From NCBI RefSeq assembly GCF_018614195.1, contig NZ_JAGGOT010000013.1, forward strand, positions 62,339 through 126,338: DNA of 64,000 nucleotides, given 5' to 3'. The stretch's first letter is position 1, and every line of letters starts with the position of its first letter. Shown in pieces: positions 23,609 to 31,764 of the stretch. Source of the DNA: Streptomyces sp. ISL-43. GTDB taxonomy: Bacteria; Actinomycetota; Actinomycetes; Streptomycetales; Streptomycetaceae. The notes under the pieces were generated by a model. The model had not been told where the DNA came from. It did no database searches and saw nothing but the letters and a program-made list of their open reading frames with translations. The translations under genes and the position numbers were made by a program.

Positions 23609-25280
23609 GACCCGGCTTCGGTGACGGGGAACCGGTCGGTCCGGAGGTGCCGGGGGAGGAGGCTCCGCCCGTCGGGGTCTCCTCCCCGCACGTCACCGAG
23701 AACTCCAGCCAGGCCGAAGCCGCCTCCGCGGGCGCCCGGACCTCGAGCCGCACCGCGTCCTCGAAGGTCGCGTCCGCGTAGTGGGTCAGCTCCGTGTGGT
23801 CCAGCCGTACGCTTCCCGGCCCACCCGCCGGGTACGTGACGCTCTGCCAGCCGGGGCCGGAGGTCACCCCGCTGCGCGTGACCCACCGGTACTCCACCAC
23901 CGCCGGGGTGCGGTCCACCGCGACGGTGGCGGTGAAGGCGGGCGCCTCGGCGGCGGCCGGCGGGCAGGTGCCTCGATAGGTGTCCCGGACGGCCTGGACG
24001 GCGGACACGGTGATGATCGGCGGGGGCGTGGCCGAGGGGGAGGGCGACGGCGAGGGGGAAGGGGAGGCGCTGGGCGACGGGGCCGGGGAAGGCGAATCGC
24101 TCTGCGTCACGCTCGGGGTGACCGTCGGACCGTCCTCGGGGCCGTCGCCGGTCCCGCGCTCCTTCAGGAGCAGCCAGCCCAGCACGGCCAGCACCGCGAG
24201 CAGCACCACGATTCCGCCGGTCAGCACCAGCCCGGCCCGGTTCTGCCGGGATCCGGCCGGCGGCGGCGAACCGTACGGGGCCGCGGGCGAGGAAGCCGGC
24301 GTCTGCGCCGGCATCGGCATCGGCGGGGTCGGCCGGCCGTACCCGTGCTGCGCGGTGGAGCCCGGCGAGCCGGACCCCGACCCGAGCGCCGGTCCCGCCG
24401 CCGGACCCGACACCGGCCCGCCGGAGGCCCGTACGGTGCCGCCCGCGCCGATGATGCGCAGCATGCGGGTCGCCTCCGCCGCGGGCAGCCGCTCCTCGGG
24501 GGCCTTGACCAGCAGCCCCTCCAGTACGGGCGCCAGCGGCCCGGCCCGCAGCGGCGGCGGGAACCCCTCGTCCACCACCGCCCGCAGCGTGGCCACCGGG
24601 GTGTCCTTGCGGAACGGCGAGACCCCCTCGACGGCCGCGTACAGCGTCACTCCGAGCGACCAGAGGTCCGACTCGGGACCCGGCTCGCGGCCGAGCGCGC
24701 GCTCCGGCGCGAGGAACTCGGGGGAGCCGACCACCTCGCCCGTCATGGTGATGGCGCTCGCGCCCTCCAGGCTCGCGATCCCGAAGTCGCCGAGCACCAC
24801 CCGCCCGTCGTTGGCGATCAGCACGTTGCCGGGCTTGACGTCCCGGTGCAGCACCCCCGCCTCGTGGGCGGAGCGCAGCGCGGCCAGCACCTGCTCGCCG
24901 ATGTGCGCGGTCCGCTGCGGGGTGAGCGGCCCGTCGCCCTCCATGACCTCCGCGAGCGAGAGCCCCCGTACGATCTCCATCACGATCCAGGGCCGGCCGT
25001 CCTCGGTGGCCACGTCGTAGACGGTGACGACGCCCCGGTGCGAGACGCGGGCCGCGGCCCAGGCCTCCCGTTCCAGGCGCCGGTACATCCGGTCCACCTC
25101 GGCGGCGTCCATCCCGGCCGGCGCCCGTACCTCCTTGACGGCGACCTCGCGGCCCAGGACCTCGTCCCGGGCCCGCCACACCATGCCCATGCCGCCCCGG
25201 CCGAGGGGGCCCAGCAGGCGGTACCGTCCGGCGATGACGCGCTCGCCGCCGCCGCCCTCGTTCGACGCAGACTCAGTCAC
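23592..25280 (-). CDS. Membrane Ser/Thr protein kinase with extracellular domain
   Basis: 562 aa from GTG 25280 (GAGG, 6-nt spacing). The kinase domain (about 18-275) has the glycine loop GPLGRGGMGMVW, Lys49 in VAVKEV, HRDVKPGN (HRD 145-147), DFG 165-167 and GSPEFLAPERA. A Pro/Gly/Ser linker precedes one TM helix at about 363-385 (LVLTGGIVVLLAVLAVLGWLLL). Outside the membrane come a Ser-Pro repeat tract (SPSPAPSPSASPSPSPSPSPS) and a small beta domain of about 130 residues containing two Cys (TCPPA, TCGEE), probably Ig-like; it is not PASTA. The extracellular part presumably senses a ligand and controls cytoplasmic phosphorylation. Targets are unknown. Confidence 0.9.
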   Translation of the reverse strand: MTESASNEGGGGERVIAGRYRLLGPLGRGGMGMVWRARDEVLGREVAVKEVRAPAGMDAAEVDRMYRRLEREAWAAARVSHRGVVTVYDVATEDGRPWIVMEIVRGLSLAEVMEGDGPLTPQRTAHIGEQVLAALRSAHEAGVLHRDVKPGNVLIANDGRVVLGDFGIASLEGASAITMTGEVVGSPEFLAPERALGREPGPESDLWSLGVTLYAAVEGVSPFRKDTPVATLRAVVDEGFPPPLRAGPLAPVLEGLLVKAPEERLPAAEATRMLRIIGAGGTVRASGGPVSGPAAGPALGSGSGSPGSTAQHGYGRPTPPMPMPAQTPASSPAAPYGSPPPAGSRQNRAGLVLTGGIVVLLAVLAVLGWLLLKERGTGDGPEDGPTVTPSVTQSDSPSPAPSPSASPSPSPSPSPSATPPPIITVSAVQAVRDTYRGTCPPAAAEAPAFTATVAVDRTPAVVEYRWVTRSGVTSGPGWQSVTYPAGGPGSVRLDHTELTHYADATFEDAVRLEVRAPAEAASAWLEFSVTCGEETPTGGASSPGTSGPTGSPSPKPGPTVSP

Positions 25281-25589
25281 CCAAAGCCTCACAAGCCTCT
25301 GTTCCCGCGCGACCCGCACGGGTCACCGGACGATCACTCCAAGTTAGCGCAGCGTGCCCCGTACGGCTCCTGTCGCGGCGGGAGTCGGGCGAGTACTTCC
25401 GGATCGCTCCCATCTCGCCCCCGGGCCCGTCGATTTGTGCGGAGAGTGACGGTCGACTCCGCTGAGTAATCGTCAACTCCCGCTCGGTACAGGGGCAATT
25501 CACACGACCGGGATACCCGAGCGCGACGTGGGGACGATAGGGTTACCCTGCCCGGTGGGCCGGGTGCCCTCGTACGGGTGGGGAGAGAC
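25281..25589. other. Divergent intergenic region between kinase and small-protein genes
   Basis: No gene is visible. An 11-bp palindrome AGGGTTACCCT at 25539-25549 includes TAGGGT (25538-25543), a plausible -10 for the small gene 46 nt further on. No clear -35 precedes it. Confidence 0.4.
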
Positions 25590-25859
25590 ATGGAACAGAT
25601 AGCAATGCGCAGCAGGCCGCCTCGCGTGCCTGCCATCACCTGCGGCAGCAGCGCGGCCAGCTCGCGCCTCGACCGCCACCTTGCCGTGCTCGGCGGTCCC
25701 GCCGTCCCGCACCGCGAGTCGGCCGAGGCGACGCTGCTGATGCGCGAGCTCACCTCGCGCGACCACACGCACCGCCTGCGGAGCCGGAGCGCGCGCGTCT
25801 CGCTCTTCGCGCCGCTGCGGCGGCTGCGTCGCACGCTCTTCGGCAGCCGCCGTTCGTAA
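25590..25859 (+). CDS. Small basic conserved hypothetical protein, 89 aa
   Basis: ATG 25590 follows GGGGAGA closely. The protein reads MEQIAMRSRPPRVPAITCG, then SSRLDRHLAVLGGPAVP, ATLLMRELTSRDHTHRLRSR and ends in a basic tail (PLRRLRRTLFGSRRS). The middle helix RESAEATLLMREL and the Arg-rich end suggest nucleic-acid or membrane-surface contact. No signal peptide. It resembles a conserved Streptomyces small protein of unknown role; I cannot name a family. It is monocistronic, with its own promoter region. Confidence 0.7.
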   Translation: MEQIAMRSRPPRVPAITCGSSAASSRLDRHLAVLGGPAVPHRESAEATLLMRELTSRDHTHRLRSRSARVSLFAPLRRLRRTLFGSRRS

Positions 25860-25922
25860 CGTTCCCTTCTCCGACCCCCGCAGTGCCGCCGTTTCGTCCC
25901 CGGCCTGATCAACCCTGCCCAG

Positions 25923-27134
25923 TCAGCGAACGACACCGTCCCGGCGCAACGCCGTGATCTGTTCGCCCGTCATCCCCAGGGCGAGCAGCAGGAGTTCGGT
26001 GTGCTGGCCGAGCGCGGGCACCGCACCCATGTGCGGTGCCGCGCCGCCCGGCAGTCCGATCGGCGGCAGCAGGGCCCGCAGCGGGCCCGCAGGCGAGCCC
26101 ACCTCCCGCCAGCGGTCCCGGGCTTCCAGCTGCGGGTGCGCGGCCAGCTGCGCCACCGAGTTGAGCCGCGCGCAGGCGATGCCCGCCGCCTCCAGGCGCT
26201 CGATCGCCTCGTCGGCGCCGAGCCGGCCCAGCGCGCCGGCCACCACCGCGTCGGTCTTCTCCCGGTTCGCGGTGCGCGCGGCGTTCGTCGCGTAGCCCGG
26301 ATCATCGGCCAACTCCGGCCGCTCCAGCAGTTGTTCGGCGAGCCGGCGCCACTCCCGGTCGTTCTGCACCGACAGCAGCACCCGGTCCCCGTCCGAGGTC
26401 GGGTAGGCGTCGTAGGGCGCGATCACGGCGTGCGCCAGGCCGGTCCGCACCGGCTGCTCGCCACCGTGCATCGTGTGGTGCAGCGGATGCCCCATCCACT
26501 CGGCGAGCGCGTCCAGCATCGACACCTCCACCCTGCCCCCGCGCCCGGTGATCCCGCGCCGCAGCAGGGCCGCGAGCACCCCCGAGAAGGCGTACATGGC
26601 GGCGGCGATGTCCGCCGCCGGGATCCCGGCCTTCACGGGCCGCTCCGGCGTCCCGGTCACCGAGACGAGGCCGGCCTCGCACTGCACGAGCATGTCGTAG
26701 GCGCGCTTGTGGGCGTACGGGCCCTCGGCCCCGTAGCCGGAGACGTCCACGGCGACCAGCCGGGGGTAACGCGCGCACAGTGCAGCCGAGTCGAGCCCGA
26801 GCCGGGCGGCCGCGCCCTGCGCGAGGTTCTGCACGAACACGTCGGCGCCTTCGAGCAGTCCGTGCAGGACCTCGCGGCCGCGCGGGTCCTTCAGGTCGAG
26901 CGCGATCGACTCCTTGCCCCGGTTGGCCCACACGAAATGCGAGGCGAGACCGTGCGCGGCGGTGTCGTAGCCGCGCGCGAAGTCCCCGCCGTCGGGCCGC
27001 TCGACCTTGATCACCCGAGCGCCCAGGTCGGCGAGCTGGCGGGTGGCGAAGGGGGCCGAGACGGCCTGCTCCACGGCGACGACGGTGATTCCGGCGAGCG
27101 GGAGCGGGTCGATGGCGTGCGTGTCGGGTTCCAT
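25923..27134 (-). CDS. CaiB/BaiF-type (family III) CoA-transferase
   Basis: 403 aa, the usual length. LAGITVVAVEQAVSAPFATRQLADLGARVIKVERPDGGDFARG opens the family III Rossmann part; FVWANRGKESIALDLKDPRGREVL binds CoA; and the catalytic Asp is in HKRAYDMLVQCEAGL (about residue 172). GIPAADIAAAMYAFSGVLAAL and the C-terminal ALGQHTELLLLALGMTGEQITALRRDGVV are typical. It moves CoA between carboxylic acids, substrate unknown. It stands alone with no acyl-CoA genes directly beside it; those lie 23-37 kb away in the window. Confidence 0.85.
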   Translation of the reverse strand: MEPDTHAIDPLPLAGITVVAVEQAVSAPFATRQLADLGARVIKVERPDGGDFARGYDTAAHGLASHFVWANRGKESIALDLKDPRGREVLHGLLEGADVFVQNLAQGAAARLGLDSAALCARYPRLVAVDVSGYGAEGPYAHKRAYDMLVQCEAGLVSVTGTPERPVKAGIPAADIAAAMYAFSGVLAALLRRGITGRGGRVEVSMLDALAEWMGHPLHHTMHGGEQPVRTGLAHAVIAPYDAYPTSDGDRVLLSVQNDREWRRLAEQLLERPELADDPGYATNAARTANREKTDAVVAGALGRLGADEAIERLEAAGIACARLNSVAQLAAHPQLEARDRWREVGSPAGPLRALLPPIGLPGGAAPHMGAVPALGQHTELLLLALGMTGEQITALRRDGVVR

Positions 27135-27500
27135 GACGCTCTGCCTACCGGCCCGGAGGGGGATCTGTCATCACACGGGGTGTCGATATCCCCCAATTCC
27201 GATGGTTTATCTGCGCATGGTATGGCGCGTCGTTCATCGACTCGCACGAAAGGTCGCCCACGAGACGCCCGACCGCACTCGATCCGCGCTCCCCGATCCG
27301 GCGGATGGCGGTCCTGGTGGTAGCTCTGGTCGCCGGTCTCGCACTGGGGGCAGGCCCGGCGCCCGCCGCGGGCCGGACGCCTTCGGCGTGGTCCTGAACG
27401 ACGCGAACACGAGCTCCCCCGGGGTGACCCGGCTCGGCCCGGGGCCGCAGTCGGTGGGCGCGGTGCCCGCGGGCGCCGAGCGCGGCGTCGTGGTCCGCGT
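27135..27500. other. Gap with a possible relic of a secreted-protein gene
   Basis: In the plus strand, ATG 27305 begins MAVLVVALVAGLALGAGPAP, a good signal-peptide core, but the frame ends after 30 codons at 27397. A neighbouring frame then reads VLNDANTSSPGVTRLGPGPQ and runs into the antisense of the ABC permease. This looks like the 5' end of an exported-protein gene lost by frameshift and deletion. No intact gene is supported here. Confidence 0.3.
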
Positions 27501-28289
27501 TCAGCCGAGGCCACGCGCGAACCTGCGCGTGGCCGCCGGCACGAACAGGACCAGCAGGGCCAGCGACCAGAGCAGCGCCCCGGCGACCGGGTGCGCGACC
27601 GGCCAGGCGGCGCCGGCCGCGTCCTCGCCTCCGACGTTTCCGCACAGCGAGCGCACGGCGGTGGCGACCGCGCTGATCGGGTTCCACTCGGCGACCGTTC
27701 GCAGCCACCCGGGCAGCCCGGCGGTCGGCAGGTACGCGCTGGAGAGCATCGGCAGGACGAAGGTCGCGCCCCCTATCTGCCCCGCCGCCTCCTCGCTCTT
27801 GCTCAGCAGGCCGAGGTAGGTCCCGACCCACGCGGTGGCGAAGCGGAAGAGCAGCAGGACGCCGAAGGCCCCGGCCGCCCCGGCGAGGCCGTTCTCGGCC
27901 CGCCAGCCCATCGCCAGCCCCACCAGCATCAGCGGCACCATCGAGACGGCGGTGGTCACCAGGTCCGCCGCCGTCTGCCCCAGTGGCACCGCGGTCCGGC
28001 TCATCGGCAGGGTCCGGAAGCGGTCCATCACCCCGCGGTGCGCGTCCTGCGCGGCCGTGAACATGCCGGTCATCAGGCCGTTCGCGGCGGTGGCGGCGAG
28101 CAGCCCCGGGACCAGGAACTGCCGGTACTCGGAGCCCGGCATGGCGAGCGCGCTGCCGAAGACGTAGCCGAAGAACAGCAGCATGGTGACCGGCATGGTC
28201 TGGGTGAGGATCAGCAGGGCCGGGGCGTGCCGGGCCTTTTGCAGCTGGCGGGTCAGGACGGCGCCGCCGTCGGACAGCAGGGTGCTCAT
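27501..28289 (-). CDS. ABC transporter permease (DrrB-like)
   Basis: 262 aa with six TM helices and the ABC-2 permease pattern: QTMPVTMLLFFGYVFGSAL, YRQFLVPGLLAATAANGLMTG, then FRTLPMSRTAVPLGQTAADL (the coupling region of DrrB-type exporters), and AYLPTAGLPGWLRTVAEWNPISAVATAVRSL near the end. Start ATG 28289 overlaps the ATPase stop as ATGA. Together they form a DrrAB-type exporter of a hydrophobic compound. Loss of ligand binding by the divergent TetR presumably induces it. Confidence 0.85.
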   Translation of the reverse strand: MSTLLSDGGAVLTRQLQKARHAPALLILTQTMPVTMLLFFGYVFGSALAMPGSEYRQFLVPGLLAATAANGLMTGMFTAAQDAHRGVMDRFRTLPMSRTAVPLGQTAADLVTTAVSMVPLMLVGLAMGWRAENGLAGAAGAFGVLLLFRFATAWVGTYLGLLSKSEEAAGQIGGATFVLPMLSSAYLPTAGLPGWLRTVAEWNPISAVATAVRSLCGNVGGEDAAGAAWPVAHPVAGALLWSLALLVLFVPAATRRFARGLG

Positions 28290-29254
28290 GCGGCGTGCTC
28301 CTCGAACCCGGTGGCGGGACGGGCTCCGGTGAGGCGCAGGAACACCTCGTCGAGGGTGGGCGGGCGCAGGCTCGCGTCGGTGACGTCGATGCCGGCCGCG
28401 TCGAGCGCTCGGACGATCCGCGGCAGCGTGAGCCCGGCGTCGAGGACGGTCGCGCCGACGGTGAGGCGCTCCGGGTCCAGGGCGGGCAGGCCCCCCGTCA
28501 GCTGATCGAGCACGGCGGCCGCGCCCTCGAGGCCCTCGGCCCCGGCGACGCAGACCTCGGCGTAGGCGCCGATCCGGGCCTTGAGCTCGGCCGGGGTGCC
28601 GGTGGCGGCGGCCCGGCCGTGGTCCACGACCACGATGTCGTCGGCGAGCCGGTCGGCCTCCTCCAGGTACTGGGTGGTGAGCAGCACGGTCGTGCCCTCG
28701 CGCGCCAGATCCCGTACGGCCGTCCAGATCTGCCGGCGGGCCGCCGGGTCGAGGCCGGTCGTGGGCTCGTCGAGGAACAGCACCCGGGGGCGGGTGACCA
28801 GTCCGGCGGCCAGGTCGAGCCGCCGGCGCATGCCGCCCGACCAGGTGCCCGCCACCCGGTCGGCGGCCTCGGCGAGGCCGAAGCGCTCCAGCAGCTCGCC
28901 GGCGCGGTCCCGGGCGGCCCGGCCGCGCAGTCCGGCGAGACGGGCGAACAGCCGGAGGTTCTCGGTTCCGGTCAAGTCCCCGTCGACCGAGGCGTATTGG
29001 CCGGTGGCCCCGATGGCGCGGCGGACGGCGGCCGGGTCCCGGGTGACGTCGTGGCCGGCGACGAGGGCGCGGCCGCCGGTGGGCGCGGTGAGGGTGGTGA
29101 GGATCCGGACGGCGGTTGTCTTGCCCGCGCCGTTGGGGCCGAGGAGGCCGCAGACCGTGCCCTCCGGGACGGCGAGGTCGAGGCCGCGCAGGGCGTGGAC
29201 CTCGCCGTAGCTCTTCTCCAGACCCTCACTAAGTACGGCGTACGTAGTAGTCAT
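28286..29254 (-). CDS. ABC transporter ATP-binding protein (DrrA-like)
   Basis: 322 aa from ATG 29254. Walker A GPNGAGKTTAV (about 41-51), Q-loop ATGQYASVD, signature WSGGMRRRLDLAAGL, Walker B PRVLFLDEPTTGLDP and H-loop-like LLTTQYLEEADRLADDIVVVDHGR. The Gln in TTQYLEEAD replaces the usual His, as in other DrrA proteins. The C-terminal extension of about 90 residues (LPALDPERLTVGATVLDAGLTLPRIVRALDAAGIDVTDASLRPPTLDEVFLRLTG) is the DrrA regulatory domain. The first eight codons double as an operator copy, so repression may act on both initiation and elongation. Confidence 0.9.
   Translation of the reverse strand: MTTTYAVLSEGLEKSYGEVHALRGLDLAVPEGTVCGLLGPNGAGKTTAVRILTTLTAPTGGRALVAGHDVTRDPAAVRRAIGATGQYASVDGDLTGTENLRLFARLAGLRGRAARDRAGELLERFGLAEAADRVAGTWSGGMRRRLDLAAGLVTRPRVLFLDEPTTGLDPAARRQIWTAVRDLAREGTTVLLTTQYLEEADRLADDIVVVDHGRAAATGTPAELKARIGAYAEVCVAGAEGLEGAAAVLDQLTGGLPALDPERLTVGATVLDAGLTLPRIVRALDAAGIDVTDASLRPPTLDEVFLRLTGARPATGFEEHAA
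29231..29246. promoter_or_regulatory. Operator copy 2, inside the start of the DrrA-like gene
   Basis: AAGTACGGCGTACGTA repeats the core of the palindrome at 29274-29290 within codons 3-8 of the ATPase gene. Confidence 0.65.
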
Positions 29255-29273
29255 GGAGTGCACCCTACCCGAC

Positions 29274-29290
29274 TACGTACGGCGTACGTA
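29274..29290. promoter_or_regulatory. Operator copy 1 of the divergent TetR
   Basis: TACGTACGGCGTACGTA is a perfect inverted repeat (TACGTAC, 3-bp centre, GTACGTA) in the 71-bp gap between the divergent ABC ATPase and TetR genes; copy 2 lies 43 bp away, centre to centre. Confidence 0.8.
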
Positions 29291-29325
29291 ACTACGATGG
29301 AGGGCGATGGACGAGGTGATGAGCG

Positions 29326-30054
29326 ATGACACCCAGCGGCCGCTCCGCTGAACCCGAAGTGATCTGGGCCCGCCCGCCGCGGGCCGGTCGCGGCCCCCGG
29401 CCCGCGCACAGCCGCGAGTCGATCGCCGCCGAGGCGGCGCGGATCGCCGACGAGGAGGGGATCGAAGCCGTCTCCATGCGGCGCGTGGCGGCCGGGATCG
29501 GCGCCGGGACCATGTCCCTCTACAACTACGTGCCGCGCAAGGAGGACCTGTACGAGCTCATGGTCGACGCGGTCAGCGGGGAGTACGACCTCGAGCCGCC
29601 GGCCGGCGACTGGCGGGCCGACCAGCTCGCGCTGGCCCGCCAGACCCGGGCCCTCATGCACCGGCACCCCTGGCTGCCCCGGCTGCTGAGCCCGGTCCAC
29701 GGATTCGGCCCGAACGCCCTGCGGTACCTGGAGCACAGCCTTGCCTGCCTGGCGCCGCTCGACGCCCCGGGCGGGGAGAAGCTGGAGCTGATCGCCGCGG
29801 TCAACGGCACGGTCGCGACCTTCGTGGCGGGCGAGCTGGCCCTGGCCGAGCGGGCCCGCCAACTCCCCTGGAGCGAGGCGGCCGAACAGGGCGTACGGGC
29901 GGCCTGGCTCGGCTCCCGGCTGGCGACGGGGGAGTACCCGCTACTGGCGGGCGTCCTCGCGACCGCGCCGGGGGTGCCGGGCGAACTGACCGACCCCGCC
30001 GAGGTGTTCGACCGGTCGGTGTCGCGGCTGCTGGGGGCTTGGGGGACTGACTAG
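29326..30054 (+). CDS. TetR-family regulator of the ABC exporter
   Basis: 242 aa. An unusual 25-residue basic N-terminal extension (VIWARPPRAGRGPRPAHSRESI) precedes the helix-turn-helix (SIAAEAARIADEEGIEAVSMRRVAAGIGAGTMSLYNYVPRKEDLYELMVDAV). The C-terminal domain is of the TetR_C type, with helices near LALARQTRALMHRHPWLPRL and VFDRSVSRLLG. It is divergent from the exporter and flanked by two copies of a perfect palindrome, so it is almost certainly its local repressor, released by the exporter's substrate. ATG 29326 is chosen; GAGG lies 9-12 nt upstream. Confidence 0.85.
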   Translation: MTPSGRSAEPEVIWARPPRAGRGPRPAHSRESIAAEAARIADEEGIEAVSMRRVAAGIGAGTMSLYNYVPRKEDLYELMVDAVSGEYDLEPPAGDWRADQLALARQTRALMHRHPWLPRLLSPVHGFGPNALRYLEHSLACLAPLDAPGGEKLELIAAVNGTVATFVAGELALAERARQLPWSEAAEQGVRAAWLGSRLATGEYPLLAGVLATAPGVPGELTDPAEVFDRSVSRLLGAWGTD

Positions 30055-30159
30055 GGGCTGGGCTGGGGGGCTGGGGCGGCTGTGTCGGGGCTTGTGGCCT
30101 TGCGGGGGAGCGGGGCGCGCGGTGCCGGGCGAGGCCCGGCCCGTGCGGCCCGGCGCGGG

Positions 30160-31410
30160 TCAGAGGAGTGCGAACTGCCCGCCAGGGCCCTCCTCTTGGT
30201 GGTCCAGCACCGAGGCCGGCCGCCGGGCCCAGCGCGGTGGCGGCAGCACCCCGGCCGCGCGCAGCCCCGCCGTGTCCAGCCCCGCCGCGTCCGGCTGTGC
30301 CGTGTCCAGGGGTGGTCCGGCCTCGAACGCCGCCCGCTCCGGGGCCAGTTCGGCCAGCAGCGCCAGGGTCGTCACCAGGGTCAGCAGCTCCGTGGTCCAG
30401 CCCTGGGGCCACTCGGCCGGGCCCAGCGCCTCCAGTCCGTCGGCCTCCGGGTCCCGGTGGGCGAGCCGGGCGGCGAACCACGCCTCCAGGACCCGGACGC
30501 CCTGGACCTCGTACTCCCACGCCGCGGCGGGGACGGGGGAGACGGTCCCGGTCCCGATGCTCAGCGTCTCGCTCTCAGGGTCGTACGAGAGCTCGCGCGG
30601 CCAGGCCGGCAGCGCCGAGCGGACGTAGGGCCGGCGCCCGCCCGGCAGCCGGGGCGGTTCGCCGCCGCGCGCCCCGCGCAGCCGGACGGAGAGCAGCCGG
30701 TGGCCCAGCTCCAGCCCGGCCCGCCAGCGCGTGGCGTCGGCGGTGAGCGGGACCTCGTAGCCCCGCGGTCCGGGGCGGCCCGCCGCGAGGATCCAGCAGA
30801 GCACGTCCTCGGGGGTGACCCAGGTGCCGTAGTGCTCGCCGAGCAGCGGCAGCAGGCCGGGGGCGAGATTGGGCTCGGCGCCGCCCGGGCGGCGGTGCAG
30901 GGGGCGGATCCGGCCGAGCCGGCCGGCCGGCAGGTGCGCGGTGACCAGCGGTTCCGGGTGGGGCAGGCCCTTCGAGTTCTGCGCGTTCTGCCGGTTCGGC
31001 CGGTTCTGCGAGGCCCGGGGGCTCTCCACGAGGAACAGCTGGTGCTCGTCCAGGACCCGCCACAGCTCCGGGCGGGCCAGGTCGATGAGCCGCTGGTCGG
31101 GCAGCAGCCACTGCTCGTCGAAGGGCTCGTGCAGCACCCGTACGGGTTCGGGACAGGGGCCCGGCGTGTCCGCGAAGCGGGCCGTCGAACCCGCCCGCCG
31201 GCCCGGCAGCGCCGCCGCCCCGGCGGCGGGGGTCCGCGCCCGGGTCGGGCGGAACAGCCGCTCCCGCTCGGGGCCCCCGGCGGCCGCCAGGGCCGCCCAG
31301 CGGGCGCGCAGGGTCGCCGGGTCGGGGGCCGCCACCCAGGCCCGTCCCAGGCGCAGGGGACTCACGGACCAGGGCATCAGCTCGTCCAGCAGCGGTACGT
31401 CAGCGCTCAC
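30160..31410 (-). CDS. Orphan protein resembling the C-terminal domain of Type ISP restriction-modification enzymes
   Basis: 416 aa. Segments MPWSVSPLRLGRAWVAAPDPATLRARWAAL, EPVRVLHEPFDEQWLLPDQRLIDLARPELWRVLDEHQLFLVE and EPNLAPGLLPLLGEHYGTWVTPEDVLCWILAAGRPG match my memory of Streptomyces proteins annotated as Type ISP restriction/modification enzyme, i.e. the LlaBIII-like C-terminal specificity part. The helicase, nuclease and methyltransferase motifs of a full Type ISP enzyme (about 1,500 aa) are absent, and no such genes are adjacent. It may be a domesticated target-recognition domain. The tail (EEGPGGQFALL) is acidic. Identification by recall only; not certain. Confidence 0.55.
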   Translation of the reverse strand: MSADVPLLDELMPWSVSPLRLGRAWVAAPDPATLRARWAALAAAGGPERERLFRPTRARTPAAGAAALPGRRAGSTARFADTPGPCPEPVRVLHEPFDEQWLLPDQRLIDLARPELWRVLDEHQLFLVESPRASQNRPNRQNAQNSKGLPHPEPLVTAHLPAGRLGRIRPLHRRPGGAEPNLAPGLLPLLGEHYGTWVTPEDVLCWILAAGRPGPRGYEVPLTADATRWRAGLELGHRLLSVRLRGARGGEPPRLPGGRRPYVRSALPAWPRELSYDPESETLSIGTGTVSPVPAAAWEYEVQGVRVLEAWFAARLAHRDPEADGLEALGPAEWPQGWTTELLTLVTTLALLAELAPERAAFEAGPPLDTAQPDAAGLDTAGLRAAGVLPPPRWARRPASVLDHQEEGPGGQFALL

Positions 31411-31531
31411 CCGGCCGATGGTAGCGACGCCGCCCGGTGGCCGGGCCTCGTCCAGGCCGGAGAGTTAGGCTCCTTGTGTATGGATCCGCGTGTATGGATC
31501 CGCACCGACCCAGGTGACCCGGGAGGCGGTC

Positions 31532-31696
31532 ATGAGCCAGTACGACGAGTACTCGACCCCGTCGCAGGCCGAGGGGGAGCGGCTCGACGAGGACATGGAC
31601 GACAACCAGAAGAAGCAGCGCCACGCCCAGACGACGCGGACCACTCCGTCCCAGGCGGAGGGCGAGCGCGGGACGGAGGACGAAGAGAAGAAGTAG
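31532..31696 (+). CDS. Small acidic hypothetical protein with internal duplication, 54 aa
   Basis: ATG 31532 is preceded by GGGAGG. The peptide begins MSQYDEYSTPSQAEGERLDED and ends TTPSQAEGERGTEDEEKK, so the motif TPSQAEGER occurs twice in 54 residues. It is highly charged, with no hydrophobic core, and is probably disordered. A direct repeat of TGTATGGATCCGC lies just upstream (31477-31505). I know no function. It resembles small Streptomyces proteins seen only as hypothetical. Confidence 0.65.
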   Translation: MSQYDEYSTPSQAEGERLDEDMDDNQKKQRHAQTTRTTPSQAEGERGTEDEEKK

Positions 31697-31724
31697 CCCG
31701 TTCGCCGTTCGGCGTTCCCGTCCG

Positions 31725-31764
31725 GCGGTCGCGCGGTCGGGCGGTCGCGCGGTCGGGCGGTCAG
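31725..31764. repeat. Five 8-bp tandem repeats at a converging gene junction
   Basis: GCGGTCGC and GCGGTCGG alternate five times from 31725 to 31764. The last unit overlaps the stop codon of the GntR gene on the minus strand. Confidence 0.8.

Noticed and set aside
23592..25280. PASTA-type cell-wall kinase (PknB)
   Set aside because: The extracellular part has no PASTA repeats; it is a Ser-Pro tract plus one small two-Cys domain.
28286..30054. Antibiotic biosynthesis cluster around the DrrAB-like exporter
   Set aside because: The exporter and TetR are an isolated pair; no PKS, NRPS or glycosylation genes occur nearby.
30160..31410. Complete restriction-modification system
   Set aside because: No helicase, nuclease or methyltransferase motif exists in the protein or its neighbours.
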